64,000 nt of DNA from the NCBI GenBank assembly GCA_020631735.1, contig CM036209.1:8593451-8657450 (forward strand). The letters run 5' to 3'. Shown one piece after another: positions 24,208 through 34,153 of the stretch (within the stretch, counting starts at the first letter, position 1; each line of letters begins with the position of its first letter). Source of the stretch: Saccharum officinarum. Lineage: Eukaryota; Streptophyta; Magnoliopsida; Poales; Poaceae. Below the pieces are notes generated by a model, which saw only the letters and a program-made list of their open reading frames with translations, searched no databases and was not told the origin of the DNA. The position numbers and the translations under genes are program-made.

Positions 24208-26191
24208 TGAAAGGTCTAGATGGCTAGAGGGGGTGAATAGCCTTTTAAAATTTTCTACAAAGACAAGCTAAACAAGTTTATCAATATAACAAATAGCGAG
24301 ATGCGAGTTTTGCTTAGCCTACGGGGTGTTTGCAAGCCACCTATCCAATACACAATTCTAGTATTTGCACTCAACCGCACAAGTCAAACCGAGAAGGTAA
24401 TTACAACTACAACTAGCAAGCTACACAAAAGAACTACTCTAGCAAAGCTAACTAGATAGCAAAGATAACTAAGAAAGTAATGCGGAGTTGAGTTAGGAGA
24501 GTTTCACCGAGGTACGAAGTATTGAGCCAACCAATATGATCAACAATGAATACCAAGATAACCGAACACCGGTATCAATCAATCATAATATGAAAGTGAT
24601 GACACGAAGATTTATCCCGAGGTTCACGTGCTTGCCGGCACACTAGTCCCTGTTGTGTCCCTCTTCACCACGTGATTCGGTGGCTAATCGGTCTCACACC
24701 GAGCCTCTCAAAAGGCGCCACAAGAACCTACCAAATGGCAAAAGGTTGCAATGACACGAGCAATATACTAATGTTGCCTTTGGCGCTTCGCCGAGGTAGG
24801 CACAAACCCCTCACAATCACCGGAGGTGGCCAAGAACAATCACCAACTCTTGCCAACGCCTCCAAGCTGCTCCAAGCCGTCTAGGTGGCCGCAACCACCA
24901 AGAGAAACAAGAATCCCGCAGCAAATTAACCACCAAGTGCCAACTAGATGCTATCTCACAATGCAAATGCACTTGGATCACTCAATCTCACTTCGAATAT
25001 GCAAAGAAGCAAGAGAGATGAGTGGGAGGGGAGTTGCTTAGCTCAAAGTGCTCACAAGTATGTTAAATGTTCAAGAGTGATAGCCTTGAGCCAGCCAACG
25101 AGTATTTATAGACGTACCCCTTCGAATAGAGCCGTTAGAAACTCAAACAACCGAAATCGTGCTGACCGGACGCGCTGGTCCAACTGACCGGACGCGCCGG
25201 TCGCCCAACGGCTAACTCATGAAGCACTGACCGGACGCGCTGGTCCAAACGACCGGACGCGCCGGTCGCCCAATGGCTAACTCTTGAAGCAACGACCGGA
25301 CGCACTCATCGCGCAGACCGGACGCGCTGGAGGCGACTAGACGCGCTGGTCCCGAGAATGACCGGACGCGCTGGTCGCCTGAGCAGCACTCAACGAAACA
25401 GTGACCGGACGCGCTGAAGAAAATGACCGGACGCGACAGTGCCAGCGTCCGGTTAGAGTCCAGTAAGCTCCCTGAACGACCGGACACGTCCGATCATCAG
25501 TGACCGGACGCGCCTCGTGTCCGATCATCGAACTGAAAAACACGCAGACACTGAACACTGACCGGACGCGTCCGGTCATGCAAGGACCGCGTCCGGTTCA
25601 GCGTCCGGTCACCTCTGTGACCTCCGTTCGTCTCCGTTTCTTTTCCGGACTTCCGGTGTAGTGGAAAATAGTCGTTTCAACTTCTCGAAAACGCCTGAAT
25701 CCCGCCTCGCAAGCTCGGCGGGAGGGAGAGAGGATCTCAAACCCTCTCTACCGCTCAAACTCCACCGCCTTTCTCAAACGTGCTAACACCACCAAGTGAT
25801 CTCGTCAAGTGTGAGTGTGTTAGCATTTTCACAATCATTTTTCGAGGCGATATTAGTTCTATCCAAATGCATATGATCATGAAATGCACATCTAGAGGCA
25901 CTTAGGAGTTCAATAGCCGCAACATTCCCCTCTTTATAGTACGGCTATCTATCCTATAATGTAACCACACTCATTAGGTGTCTTGGTTACTAAAACACAA
26001 CCCTTAAGCATATACCTTTGCCTTGATCACATAGGGTTGCGTCCAAATCCAAGTGTGGCCATCATGATCACCATGTCCATCTTGCCACCAACCTTGGAAT
26101 GTACTAATCCTCATATGCTACATACAACTTAGGCATAGGATTAGTACTTAGGCATTGTCACTAATTACAAACACCAAACATAGGACTTTCA
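24208..26191 (-). repeat. Copia LTR (5' LTR of the minus-strand element)
   Basis: Direct repeat of 15599-17583 with scattered substitutions and one G-run length difference at its start. Transcription would begin here and run to lower coordinates. Confidence 0.95.
25155..25610. repeat. Minisatellite of ACCGGACGCG motifs inside the second LTR
   Basis: Same array and order as 16555-17010, with substitutions such as GACTAGACGCG near 25335 and CACTCATCGCG near 25305. Confidence 0.9.
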
Positions 26192-26196
26192 ATGTC

Positions 26197-26456
26197 GGAA
26201 GGGGTTTTCGGATACTAATTAAAAAACTAATTACATAACTCGTATGGAAACCGCGAGATGAATTTATTAAGCCTAATTAAGCCGTCATTAGCTTTAAGTG
26301 ATAATGACGGTTTAATTAGGCTTAAAAGATTCGTCTCGTGGTTTCCAACCAAATTGTGCAATTAGTTTTTTTGTCTATATTTAGTACTCCATGCATATGT
26401 CCAAATATTCGATATGATGGGGTGAAAATTTTTTTGGGTGAAAACTAAACACAGCC
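26197..26456. mobile_element. Right piece of the MITE split by the Copia element
   Basis: Continues the MITE of 15536-15598 and ends AACTAAACACAGCC followed by TTA (26457-26459), matching TTA at 15533-15535. The interior has GCCTAATTAAGCCGTCATT and GATTCGTCTCGTGG. Confidence 0.9.
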
Positions 26457-26459
26457 TTA

Positions 26460-27992
26460 TTCGTTGAAAAGGGTGCTTCAGAGGCCATGTCCATGTGCAT
26501 GGTTAGATTAGGTGGCAGATTATTTCGCAGTCTGAGAATAGAAAAGGTCCTCTAGGTCTGAGTTCTCTGTTTGTTTACTTTAATTATAATTTGGCAGCTT
26601 TAAATTTTGGTTCCTGTTTTGCCTTTACCTGTTTATCATATTGAAAGTTGTGACACAAGAAGGGGCGCGTGAGCTGCTTTCCCTTGTCCCATTTGTTTTA
26701 TACTTACAAGAAGCCTGTAAAAACGTTTGACACAGGAATATCCATTTTTTGGGCTTAATCACATGGCATCACTCTTTAATCAAAGCCTCACCGATAATCA
26801 ACTCTACTAATTCTTGGGAGGCGAGTTTTGGTTCCTTCCGTGTGCACTTGAAGCAAGTACCGATGTCCACTAATCCATACTTAGTTTCTGTCAATATCTC
26901 CAATGAAAATTAATTGAACTTGTATGTTTTTACCTTCATATTCCACAGTGTAAACTATGGATTATTCAAGATATTTATGATATCCTTTAATGGTCGTTAA
27001 CTGTTTAAAGTTTAAACACAAAACACCCAAAACATGTAGAGATTCTCTCTGTGCTTCTCGGTACTTTGTTTTTTTTTTGGGTCCTGTATGGCTGTCTGTC
27101 CATGCCCATAAGCCCATAACTGAAGGATTTCGACTCATAACCGGTGCACCATTTTTTTTAAGAAGTTCTCTTCATGATATTTAGTCATAGTGGTCCTGCT
27201 TACACTGGCATGGCTCAGCTACAACCTTCTCTATTGGTGCTCATCAATTGAATACAGGTCGTCCCAAGCCTCTGATTTGAGATTATTAGATGTTTCTTTA
27301 GGTAAAACATGGGACTGCACGGTATGGTCTGAGGAACTATTCTCTATGTTTCAAAAGGAAAAGGTAAACTACTTTCGTATAATTATGATGATGATATCTA
27401 GGACCCCTTCATTTATCTTTTACAAATGATTCTGTTTTGGTTGGGATTAGGCTGCATGTAGATCATATTTGTTATTTCTGGCAAGTAATGTTGCTCTGCG
27501 CTTTTCCTTGTCTTATAAGTCGTACTTTTTCAGTCAACGAACAGTGTTTTTCTCTCACAATAAATTAGCGAACAATACTTTCACTAGTGGCAAGTAATGT
27601 TTCTTGTGTCTAATGCTTGTGCCTTTTTGTTGCTGCCAGCTTTCTTTTTCCTCCGTAATAATTGAAAGTGCTATTTTCCTGATTGTTTTCAGCCAGTCCT
27701 TTGAAGAAACCAAAAATATCTCCTAGTAATTTCCAGTGTAACAAACATTTTGCATTTCAAATTACTCTGTCTTCTTGTTCACTGAGCCAAGAGCAGAGTG
27801 ACAGTTTATCCAAAATAAAAAAGAGCAGAGTGACAGGTTATATTCAGAACTCAAAATGCTGTGATCTGTATTACAATTGGTGAATCAGAATTTCTGTGGA
27901 GTGGACTAATTTCAAATGCTGAATCCCAAAAGAGAGCAAAAAAAAAGTTGTGAAGTGTCACTGTTTCATACCAAGCTGTGCTCACTGCTCAG
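26460..27992 (+). other. Intergenic with weak exon-like segments
   Basis: 27260-27363 is bounded by TACAG and GTAAAC and is open as ASDLRLLDVSLGKTWDCTVW. 27693 onward follows TTTTCAG and is open as ASPLKKPKISPSNFQ. Neither is recognised, and phases have not been reconciled. They may be remnants or exons of a broken gene continuing to 28640. Confidence 0.25.
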
Positions 27993-28233
27993 GGCCGGTT
28001 TAGTTCCCAGAAAATTTTGCAAAATTTTTCAGATTCCTCATCATATCGAATCTTTAGACACATGCATGAAACATTATATATAGATAAAAAATAAAACTAA
28101 TTACACAGTTTAGACGAAATGGACGAGACGAATCTTTTAAGCCTAATTAGACCATGATTGGACACTAATTGTCAAATAACAACGAAACGTGCTACAGGGT
28201 CATTTTGCAAAAATTTTTGCAACTGAACAAGCC
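27993..28233. mobile_element. Tourist-like MITE
   Basis: GGGCCGGTTTAGTTCCCAG at the left and TGCAACTGAACAAGCC at the right are imperfect inverted ends. The interior GACGAGACGAATCTTTTAAG and GCCTAATTAGACCATGATT are typical of the family. Confidence 0.8.
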
Positions 28234-28324
28234 TTCACATTCTGAACTTCTTGTAATCTTGTTTTGCATTAATGCTATAGCTATTGGACATTGTGGATCC
28301 AGCTTTTGATCCGCAGCTCACACA

Positions 28325-28450
28325 GGCCCCGTTTACTTGTTGAAAAACAAGCTGAAATACTGTTCCGTCTAATTTTTTATGAGAGAAAAATATTGTTCCG
28401 ACTAAAAAACAAGCTAAAAAGTATGAATTATAAGCCGGCTCAACGGGGCC
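28325..28450. mobile_element. Short hAT-like MITE
   Basis: GGCCCCGTTTACTTG and CTCAACGGGGCC are inverted ends. The interior GAGAGAAAAATATTGTT and AAAACAAGCTAAAAAGTA are shared with 41943-42069. Confidence 0.75.
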
Positions 28451-28461
28451 ACATTTTGCAT

Positions 28462-28643
28462 CTTTTGCAGCGGATTCCGCGGAAATTTGCTCCAGCTGCC
28501 GTGCTAATTCAGACTCCAGAGTTAACTCCTACAGACATACTACTACAGCTGTGCCCAGTGCCCACTGAAAGCTTTGATGTTTCCAAGGCAAGGGACAGTG
28601 GAACTCCCCTGTCTCTGTTTCGTGCTCCACTCCCTGCACTTTA
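28462..28643 (+). other. Exon-like open segment, unknown
   Basis: Behind TTTTGCAG at 28461 an open frame reads RIPRKFAPAAVLIQTPELTP then LCPVPTESFDVSKARD and ends at TAG 28642-28644, at the edge of the next MITE. Composition looks coding, but no family is recognised. It could be the last exon of a truncated gene. Confidence 0.25.
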
Positions 28644-28961
28644 GGCCTCGGTTAACTCCTGGGTGAAAAGTTTTTTTCTCGCATCAGATATTTTATAGGA
28701 TGTTAAAAAAAAAATTGACATATTAATAAAAAACTAATTATATAGTTTGCTTGAAAACTGTGAGACAAATTTATTAAACCTAATTAATCCGCCATTAACA
28801 CATGTGTGTACTGTAGTAATTGTGGCTAATGGCGAACTAATTAAGCTTAAAAGATTCATATCACAAAATCCATACAAACTATGCAATTTAATGCTCTATG
28901 TATACGGTTCAAACATTCGATAGGACGGGAGAAAAATTTTTAGATGGAACTAAATAGGACC
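28644..28961. mobile_element. Tourist-like MITE
   Basis: GGCCTCGGTTAACTCC and GGAACTAAATAGGACC ends with TTA target copies at 28641-28643 and 28962-28964. Confidence 0.85.
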
Positions 28962-28964
28962 TTA

Positions 28965-29420
28965 GTAGCTTTATGTTAAAAACGAAAACTAGTTGTTATT
29001 CGTGTACACCTTTTTTTTTTGCGTTGCTACTACTTAAGTTTAACTTGTGTATAAACGTTTTCTCTTCATACCACACTCTTCTTTTTCTTAAGATAAGAGC
29101 TGCCCACCCTTTTGTCTGCATCTTCCTGTGTCTTGCTAAAAAAGCAGCACTTGCTTTTTTATTCCTTAATCTACAAAATCTTCCTGTGTCTTATTGTCAG
29201 CAGAAACATTCTTTTATATTTTGATACTCATATAATAAAGCGGATATATAGCAATAGTTCTATGCTATAGGAGTACTAGTTCTTAAGATGCAGACTCTTA
29301 TCAGTAGCCTTGTTTATTCAGGCATCCATAGTTTTATGATGACGAGGATTTCATTCTTTTACTTTTACCGTTGCAGCACGTCATGGATTTGACTGTATTT
29401 TTTATTTCCCCTTTGAATTA
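28965..29420. other. Intergenic, nothing recognised
   Basis: AT-rich with T runs. An 83-codon open frame here has no domain. Confidence 0.4.
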
Positions 29421-29917
29421 GGCCCCGTTTGGTTTGAATGAGGCCTCGTTTAGTTCGGTGAATTGGAGAGAAAAACACTGTATCAGAATTTCTGTAGCAT
29501 TTCGTTTGTATTTGATAAAAATTATCCAAATTTTGACTAACTAGGCTTAAAATGTTCATCTCGTAAAGTACAACAAAACTGTGCAATTAGTTTTTGATTT
29601 CATCAACATTTAGTACTCCATGCATTTGCCGATATTTTGATGTGACAGGGAATCTTCTTTTTGCATAGTGAAATTTGGGGAGAATTGGGGGAACTAAACA
29701 AGGGCTGAGTTAAAGTTTAACTCTCATCACATCAATGTTCCCTCAAATGCATGGAGTACTAAATGTAGACTAATTGCATGTATGTCGGCACATATTAGGA
29801 GTAATTTACGAGACAAATCTATTAATTCTAATTAGTTCAAGATTGAAAACTTTTTGTCAAATAAGACGAAAGTGTTACAGTTTTTATTAAACTTTAACAC
29901 CCAAACCAAACAGGGCC
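29421..29917. mobile_element. Tourist-like MITE (outer), interrupted by a second MITE
   Basis: GGCCCCGTTTGGTTT and AAACCAAACAGGGCC are inverted ends with TTA at 29418-29420 and 29918-29920. The body resumes at 29709 after the inner element. GTCTACATTTAGTACTCCA-type sequence is present in inverted sense relative to 14992-15222. Confidence 0.9.
29442..29705. mobile_element. Inner MITE nested in 29421-29917
   Basis: GGCCTCGTTTAGTTC and GAACTAAACAAGGGC ends are flanked by TGA at 29439-29441 and 29706-29708, a 3-bp target duplication. It was therefore the later insertion. Confidence 0.88.
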
Positions 29918-30244
29918 TTAATCCAGCTATTGAATTCCCAAAAAGGCCCCAGCTTCGATCTTATCCTCTCAGATGGACAGCTGTGAAATGTACAGGGCAA
30001 GGTGGCCAAGCAAAACAGGTAGGTACAGTACAACAGTTGCTGCAAAATTTGGTACGCGTGCTTGCGATAATTTTACCCCACGTGTATTTTTCCCCGAGTT
30101 CTCTGGAGAAAAAGCGGATGATAGAATTTTGAAGATTCAAAAGAAGAGGCACGTTGGGAAAGGAAAGGTGAAAACAAGAAGGTGCATTATGAATTCATCC
30201 ATAAATTTTGATAGAATTAATTTATTACTCGTACATATACTCAG

Positions 30245-30354
30245 CCTGTTCGTTTCGCTGGTTTATTGTGCTGAAAGCACTGTTCGCTGGTTTGTTGTGA
30301 GAGAAAAACACTGCTGGATGGCTGCTGATTCTGCTGATAAGTCCAAACGAATAG
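30245..30354. mobile_element. Short hAT-like MITE
   Basis: CCTGTTCGTTTCGCTGG at the left and GTCCAAACGAATAG at the right, with AGAGAAAAACACTG and GCTGATAAG inside. Same family as 12955-13067 and 41943-42069. Confidence 0.6.
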
Positions 30355-30703
30355 AGCGACTAATTATTAGCTTGTGAGAAATGAAATGGTAATAGACCAA
30401 CTCAATTAATTTTAGAAACCAAACAAAAAACATGAGGAGTGAGAAAAAAATGGACTACCTTTTTTCTCAAACCAAATACACAAAAAAATTTAACCATAGA
30501 ATTATCACCTCTCAACTACATGAAAAAACACATACTCCTATATCTTAATAAATATCAGTTTAACATGCACGCTAACGTTTAGATTTATTTTTCAAGTTTT
30601 ATTTAAATTTAATCTTCTATTGTTCACAAAAACTTTAGATTTATTGCAAATTTGCAATAAAAATAAATCATTACAGTTTTCATCATTTAACTAATATATA
30701 TAA
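30355..30703. other. Intergenic, nothing recognised
   Basis: Very AT-rich, with no ORF. Confidence 0.4.
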
Positions 30704-30934
30704 GGGAGTGTTTAGTTCCTAAAAAATTTCACCCCAAAACATCACATCGAATCTTGCGGCACATGCATGGAGCATTAAATGTAGACGAAATAAAAAACTA
30801 ATTGCACAGTTCACCGTGAAATCGCGAGACGAATCTTTTAAGCCTAATTAGTCCATGATTAAACAGTAATTGTCAAATAAAACAAAAGGCTACAGTAACC
30901 GAATCCAAAAAAAATTTTGCAAACTAAACACCCC
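30704..30934. mobile_element. Tourist-like MITE
   Basis: GGGAGTGTTTAGTTCC and GCAAACTAAACACCCC ends with TAA at 30701-30703 and 30935-30937. It lies 0.7 kb upstream of the AHL start codon. Confidence 0.9.
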
Positions 30935-30937
30935 TAA

Positions 30938-31654
30938 ATAAAGTTGTGCAGTGTAGGCATAGTAATGTCATAATGTCAGTGGAGATGGAGTGAGCGGTAA
31001 TGAACTGTATGGTACAAACCCCAATGTGATTGCTTTTCTCTCACCTGCTGCACCTTTTTCTAATAATATACTACTATCAACAGGCAAAATTTAAACTTTA
31101 AAGAGAAGCAGCATTCGAATATCAGCTACAATGCTTATGAAAAAAAAACTCTAGAATGTGTATTTTCTTTTCAGTGAAAACACAATTAAGCACTACAATT
31201 CTTTAAACTATTCTTTTATTTATCTTATCCATTGTTTGTAGATATTGTTGTCTTCATTCGCTGCTTTACTGTTCAATAGAAAAATGAAAGTTACGTTGGA
31301 CTCTAGTACACTTTGCAGTCCAACCAATCAGATGGTTGGTCAAAGGAGAGAGGAGCACAGAGCAGCAGGAAACCCCGCCATTATTGTGCCGTTTCTGCCC
31401 CAAAAATCTCTCTCTGTTATTTGCCCCTAATTCAAAAATCCTATCACTGATGACTTTGGTATAATACTGGTACAACAGGCTGCTGCTTACTGGTGCCTGG
31501 TAGTAACCGGACACAAGCCAAATCCAAACTAAAATAGGTGTCTGTTCTTGTCCGCCTTCCTCTGCCAAGCAAAGAAGCAAAGTAGCAAACCAAACCAAGA
31601 ACAAGAAATTTTTAGCCAGCAAGCAAGTTCCAAGAAGAGCCCTTCGAATTCAGG
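30938..31654 (+). promoter_or_regulatory. Upstream region and 5' UTR of the AHL gene
   Basis: No ORF of note. The transcription start and TATA box could not be placed with confidence. The purine-rich leader AAGAAGCAAAGTAGCAAACC precedes the ATG at 31655. Confidence 0.35.
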
Positions 31655-34153
31655 ATGGAGGGAAGGGAGGGCATTGCGGTGGCAGGTGGCCATGAATCGG
31701 GCCACGGTCTGTTTAGCGCAGACATCTCCATGACAGAGGCGCAAGAAGCAGCGAAGGGATACCACTTCTCTCCCTCCTCGCCGTCGACGTCCCCCACTCC
31801 GTCCCCGCCACCAGCTGCTGCGGCTGGCGATGGTGGGGACGCCACTCCAACTCCCCTAGCCTGGAGTCTGGGTGGGGACAAGCCGACCGAGGCCGCCGGG
31901 AACAACGGCGTGCAGACGGCCGCGCAGACTGAGCACGCCAACCTGAGCTCCGGACGCCGCCGCGGCAGGCCGCGCGGTTCCGGGAGGCGCCAGATCCTAG
32001 CCACCCTAGGTCAGTATGCCCCCTCAAATGCAAAGCGTCCTCATTTTCTTCTTCAGCAGCTCAAAAATTTCATTTTTTTTAGTAGTTTCTTGCAATGTTT
32101 GTTCCCCTTGTTGATTTCTGTTACATTGCTTGGATGGGGTCCAGTTGGGGTGATGTGTATGTGCTTTTCACACTCAAGAGGGTTACAAGTCAAACATCCG
32201 TTACCTGTTACCACAGTTCTTCTGTTCATCGCATTCATCTTTTGTGTTATTAATTGTTAAAAATGTGATTCTCATGTTTTTATCCCCTTTTTCCTACCAA
32301 TTTGTGCGCGCATTCTCTCTCGGATTTTTCCTGGGTGGATTACCTAATCGACCTAATCCTTAAATTTCTTACCGATTAGCCGTGATTAAGGTCTCTTTCA
32401 TCATTGGGTAGTTAAGTCACTTAAAAAAATGTTCATTTCGCTGTCTGAATGGTGTTCATCCTATGCAAAAGGGGAATGGTACGCCCTGTCAGCCGGAGGG
32501 AGCTTCACGCCTCATGTGATCATCGTGGGTACTGGGGAGGTAAGACATGTGTTCCATCATCATCGGCAGCGTCATGCTTCTGTGCAGACTGCAGCTAGTT
32601 TGGCATTGCTTGACTAGTGTGCAGTGCTTGTCTTAACGGTGTCACTGAGCTTTGTCCAATTCGTTGGTAGGATGTGGCGGCGCGCATAATGTCGTTTTCT
32701 CAGAAGGGTCCACGCTCGGTCTGCATCCTCTCTGCCAATGGGACAATCTCTAATGTAACATTGAGGCAGCCGGATCCATCTGGTAGCACCTTCACCTATG
32801 AGGTATGGACTGTTGAGTGTTACTTTTTGTATCTTATCATTCTCCTTGTAATGTTCAGATTAGGATTAAGAAGTCCCCTCTGGGAAAATTCAGTGGATTT
32901 AGTTTTAGAGTTCTTTATACTCTGTAGGCACATCAAGCAGTGACTTAGGCACATCAAGCAGTGACTTAGGTTTTTGTTGAAAAAAATGTCAACCTTAACT
33001 GGATCTTTCAGTCGGACCTAGATTTAGCAATGCAAGTCACATTATTTTGACTTGATTGCAGTAAGAATTAAACAGATAAACACTGTCATAGATTCACCAG
33101 CAGGGAGACTATTGTGTCTGGAAAGGCTCCCCTTCCACTTTCTCTTAGATTTTGTTCTATGCCACTTCCACCATCTGTGCCTCCCGTATGTCCACTATTG
33201 CTTTGATTTATTTCAGGCACCAGGAAGAACTGTTTAAGTTCTGATTCTAACTGTAACAAACAATACACAGAAAATCTTCGAAGGTATAAATGCCCACGGA
33301 ACTTCTGCATGGAAAGTGACAACTTTCATCTCAAAGTTGTTTCATTGCTATAGGATCACAATGATGCCGTGCAGATGTACATTTGAGTTTTTCCTCAAAA
33401 ATGTACAATTGATTTGTGCTACTTGTGTTTAAAATAAAGGGCACTGATGTGTTTCTGGTCTTCAGGGCCGTTTTGAGATTCTGCAATTGATGGGCTCCTT
33501 CACAATGGCTGAGGAAGGTCGGAAGAGAACCGGTGGGCTCAGTGTCTCTCTTGCTGGCCCTGACGGCCGTGTAGTTGGTGGTGTTGTGGCTGGGATGCTG
33601 CGTGCTGCAAGTCCTATACAGGTAAATGTAACTGAAACCTGAACCAATTTTCGGATGCAGTCACACTGAACACATAAGAACACAAAACATTCATTCCTTG
33701 TTGATTCAGTGCGATCGGTTTCGTATCAGTTCACAGATTGATGGCAAATGCTGAGCTATATATCCTTTGTTGGTTCTAACATAAAACTCGGCATGGCAGG
33801 TGATCGTGGGGAGCTTCCTGCCCAACAGTCTGAAGCAGCACCAGAGAAGGATGAGCTTGCAGCAGCAGCAGGCACCTGCTGTCCCGGCACTACCAGCGCC
33901 ACCAGCACCGGTGGCTCCCCCTCCTGTGCTCACTGCCGCCATGCCAATCTCCCAGGCAGGTCCCGGCAATGGCTTCCACGCACCGCCACCCTCCGCTGCC
34001 CTGCCTCCACAACCCCATGGCAGCACGGAGCATGGCGCCATGAACCTGAACATGACGACCGGCTTCACCATCGTTGGCTGGCCTGCGAGCTCCCCGCCCA
34101 TGCCACACAGGGCCTCTCCTGACATCAACGTCAGCTTGACTCCCCAGGAGTAG
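31655..34153 (+). CDS. AT-hook motif nuclear-localized (AHL) protein with PPC/DUF296 domain
   Basis: Five exons: 31655-32009, 32472-32539, 32671-32802, 33466-33621 and 33800-34153, all with GT-AG junctions and compatible phases, giving about 354 residues. Residues 1-100 are low complexity (Ser, Pro, Ala). One AT-hook, RRRGRPRGSGRR (101-112), binds the minor groove of AT-rich DNA. The PPC domain runs from about 122 to 250: EWYALSAGGSFTPHVI, CILSANGTISNVTLRQPDPS, GRFEILQLMGSF and GGVVAGMLRAASPIQVIVGSF. It mediates trimer formation and partner binding in this family. The tail is Gln- and Pro-rich (LQQQQAPAVPALPAPPAPV). The intron-containing structure and motif wording fit the AHL clade with multi-exon genes; an RGRPRKY-type first hook often seen there is not found. 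The protein is nuclear, a chromatin architectural or transcriptional regulator. The start is the first ATG of an open GC-rich exon. Confidence 0.9.

Larger units (their letters stand above)
15599..26191 (-). mobile_element. Full-length Copia LTR retrotransposon (SIRE/Maximus-like), broken coding region
   Basis: A 10.6-kb element bounded by two LTRs of about 1985 bp, both TGAAAG...CTTTCA. A perfect 5-bp target duplication, ATGTC, lies at 15594-15598 and 26192-26196. The coding strand is minus: primer site next to the right LTR, gag, protease, integrase, reverse transcriptase, RNase H, then a polypurine tract next to the left LTR. The integrase-before-reverse-transcriptase order defines Copia. 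The large gag with two zinc knuckles, long LTRs and in-frame gag/pol stops suggest the SIRE/Maximus lineage. By eye the LTRs differ at about 15 sites in the first 700 bp, roughly 2 percent, so the insertion is moderately young. The breaks listed under its gene pieces make it non-autonomous today. Confidence 0.95.
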
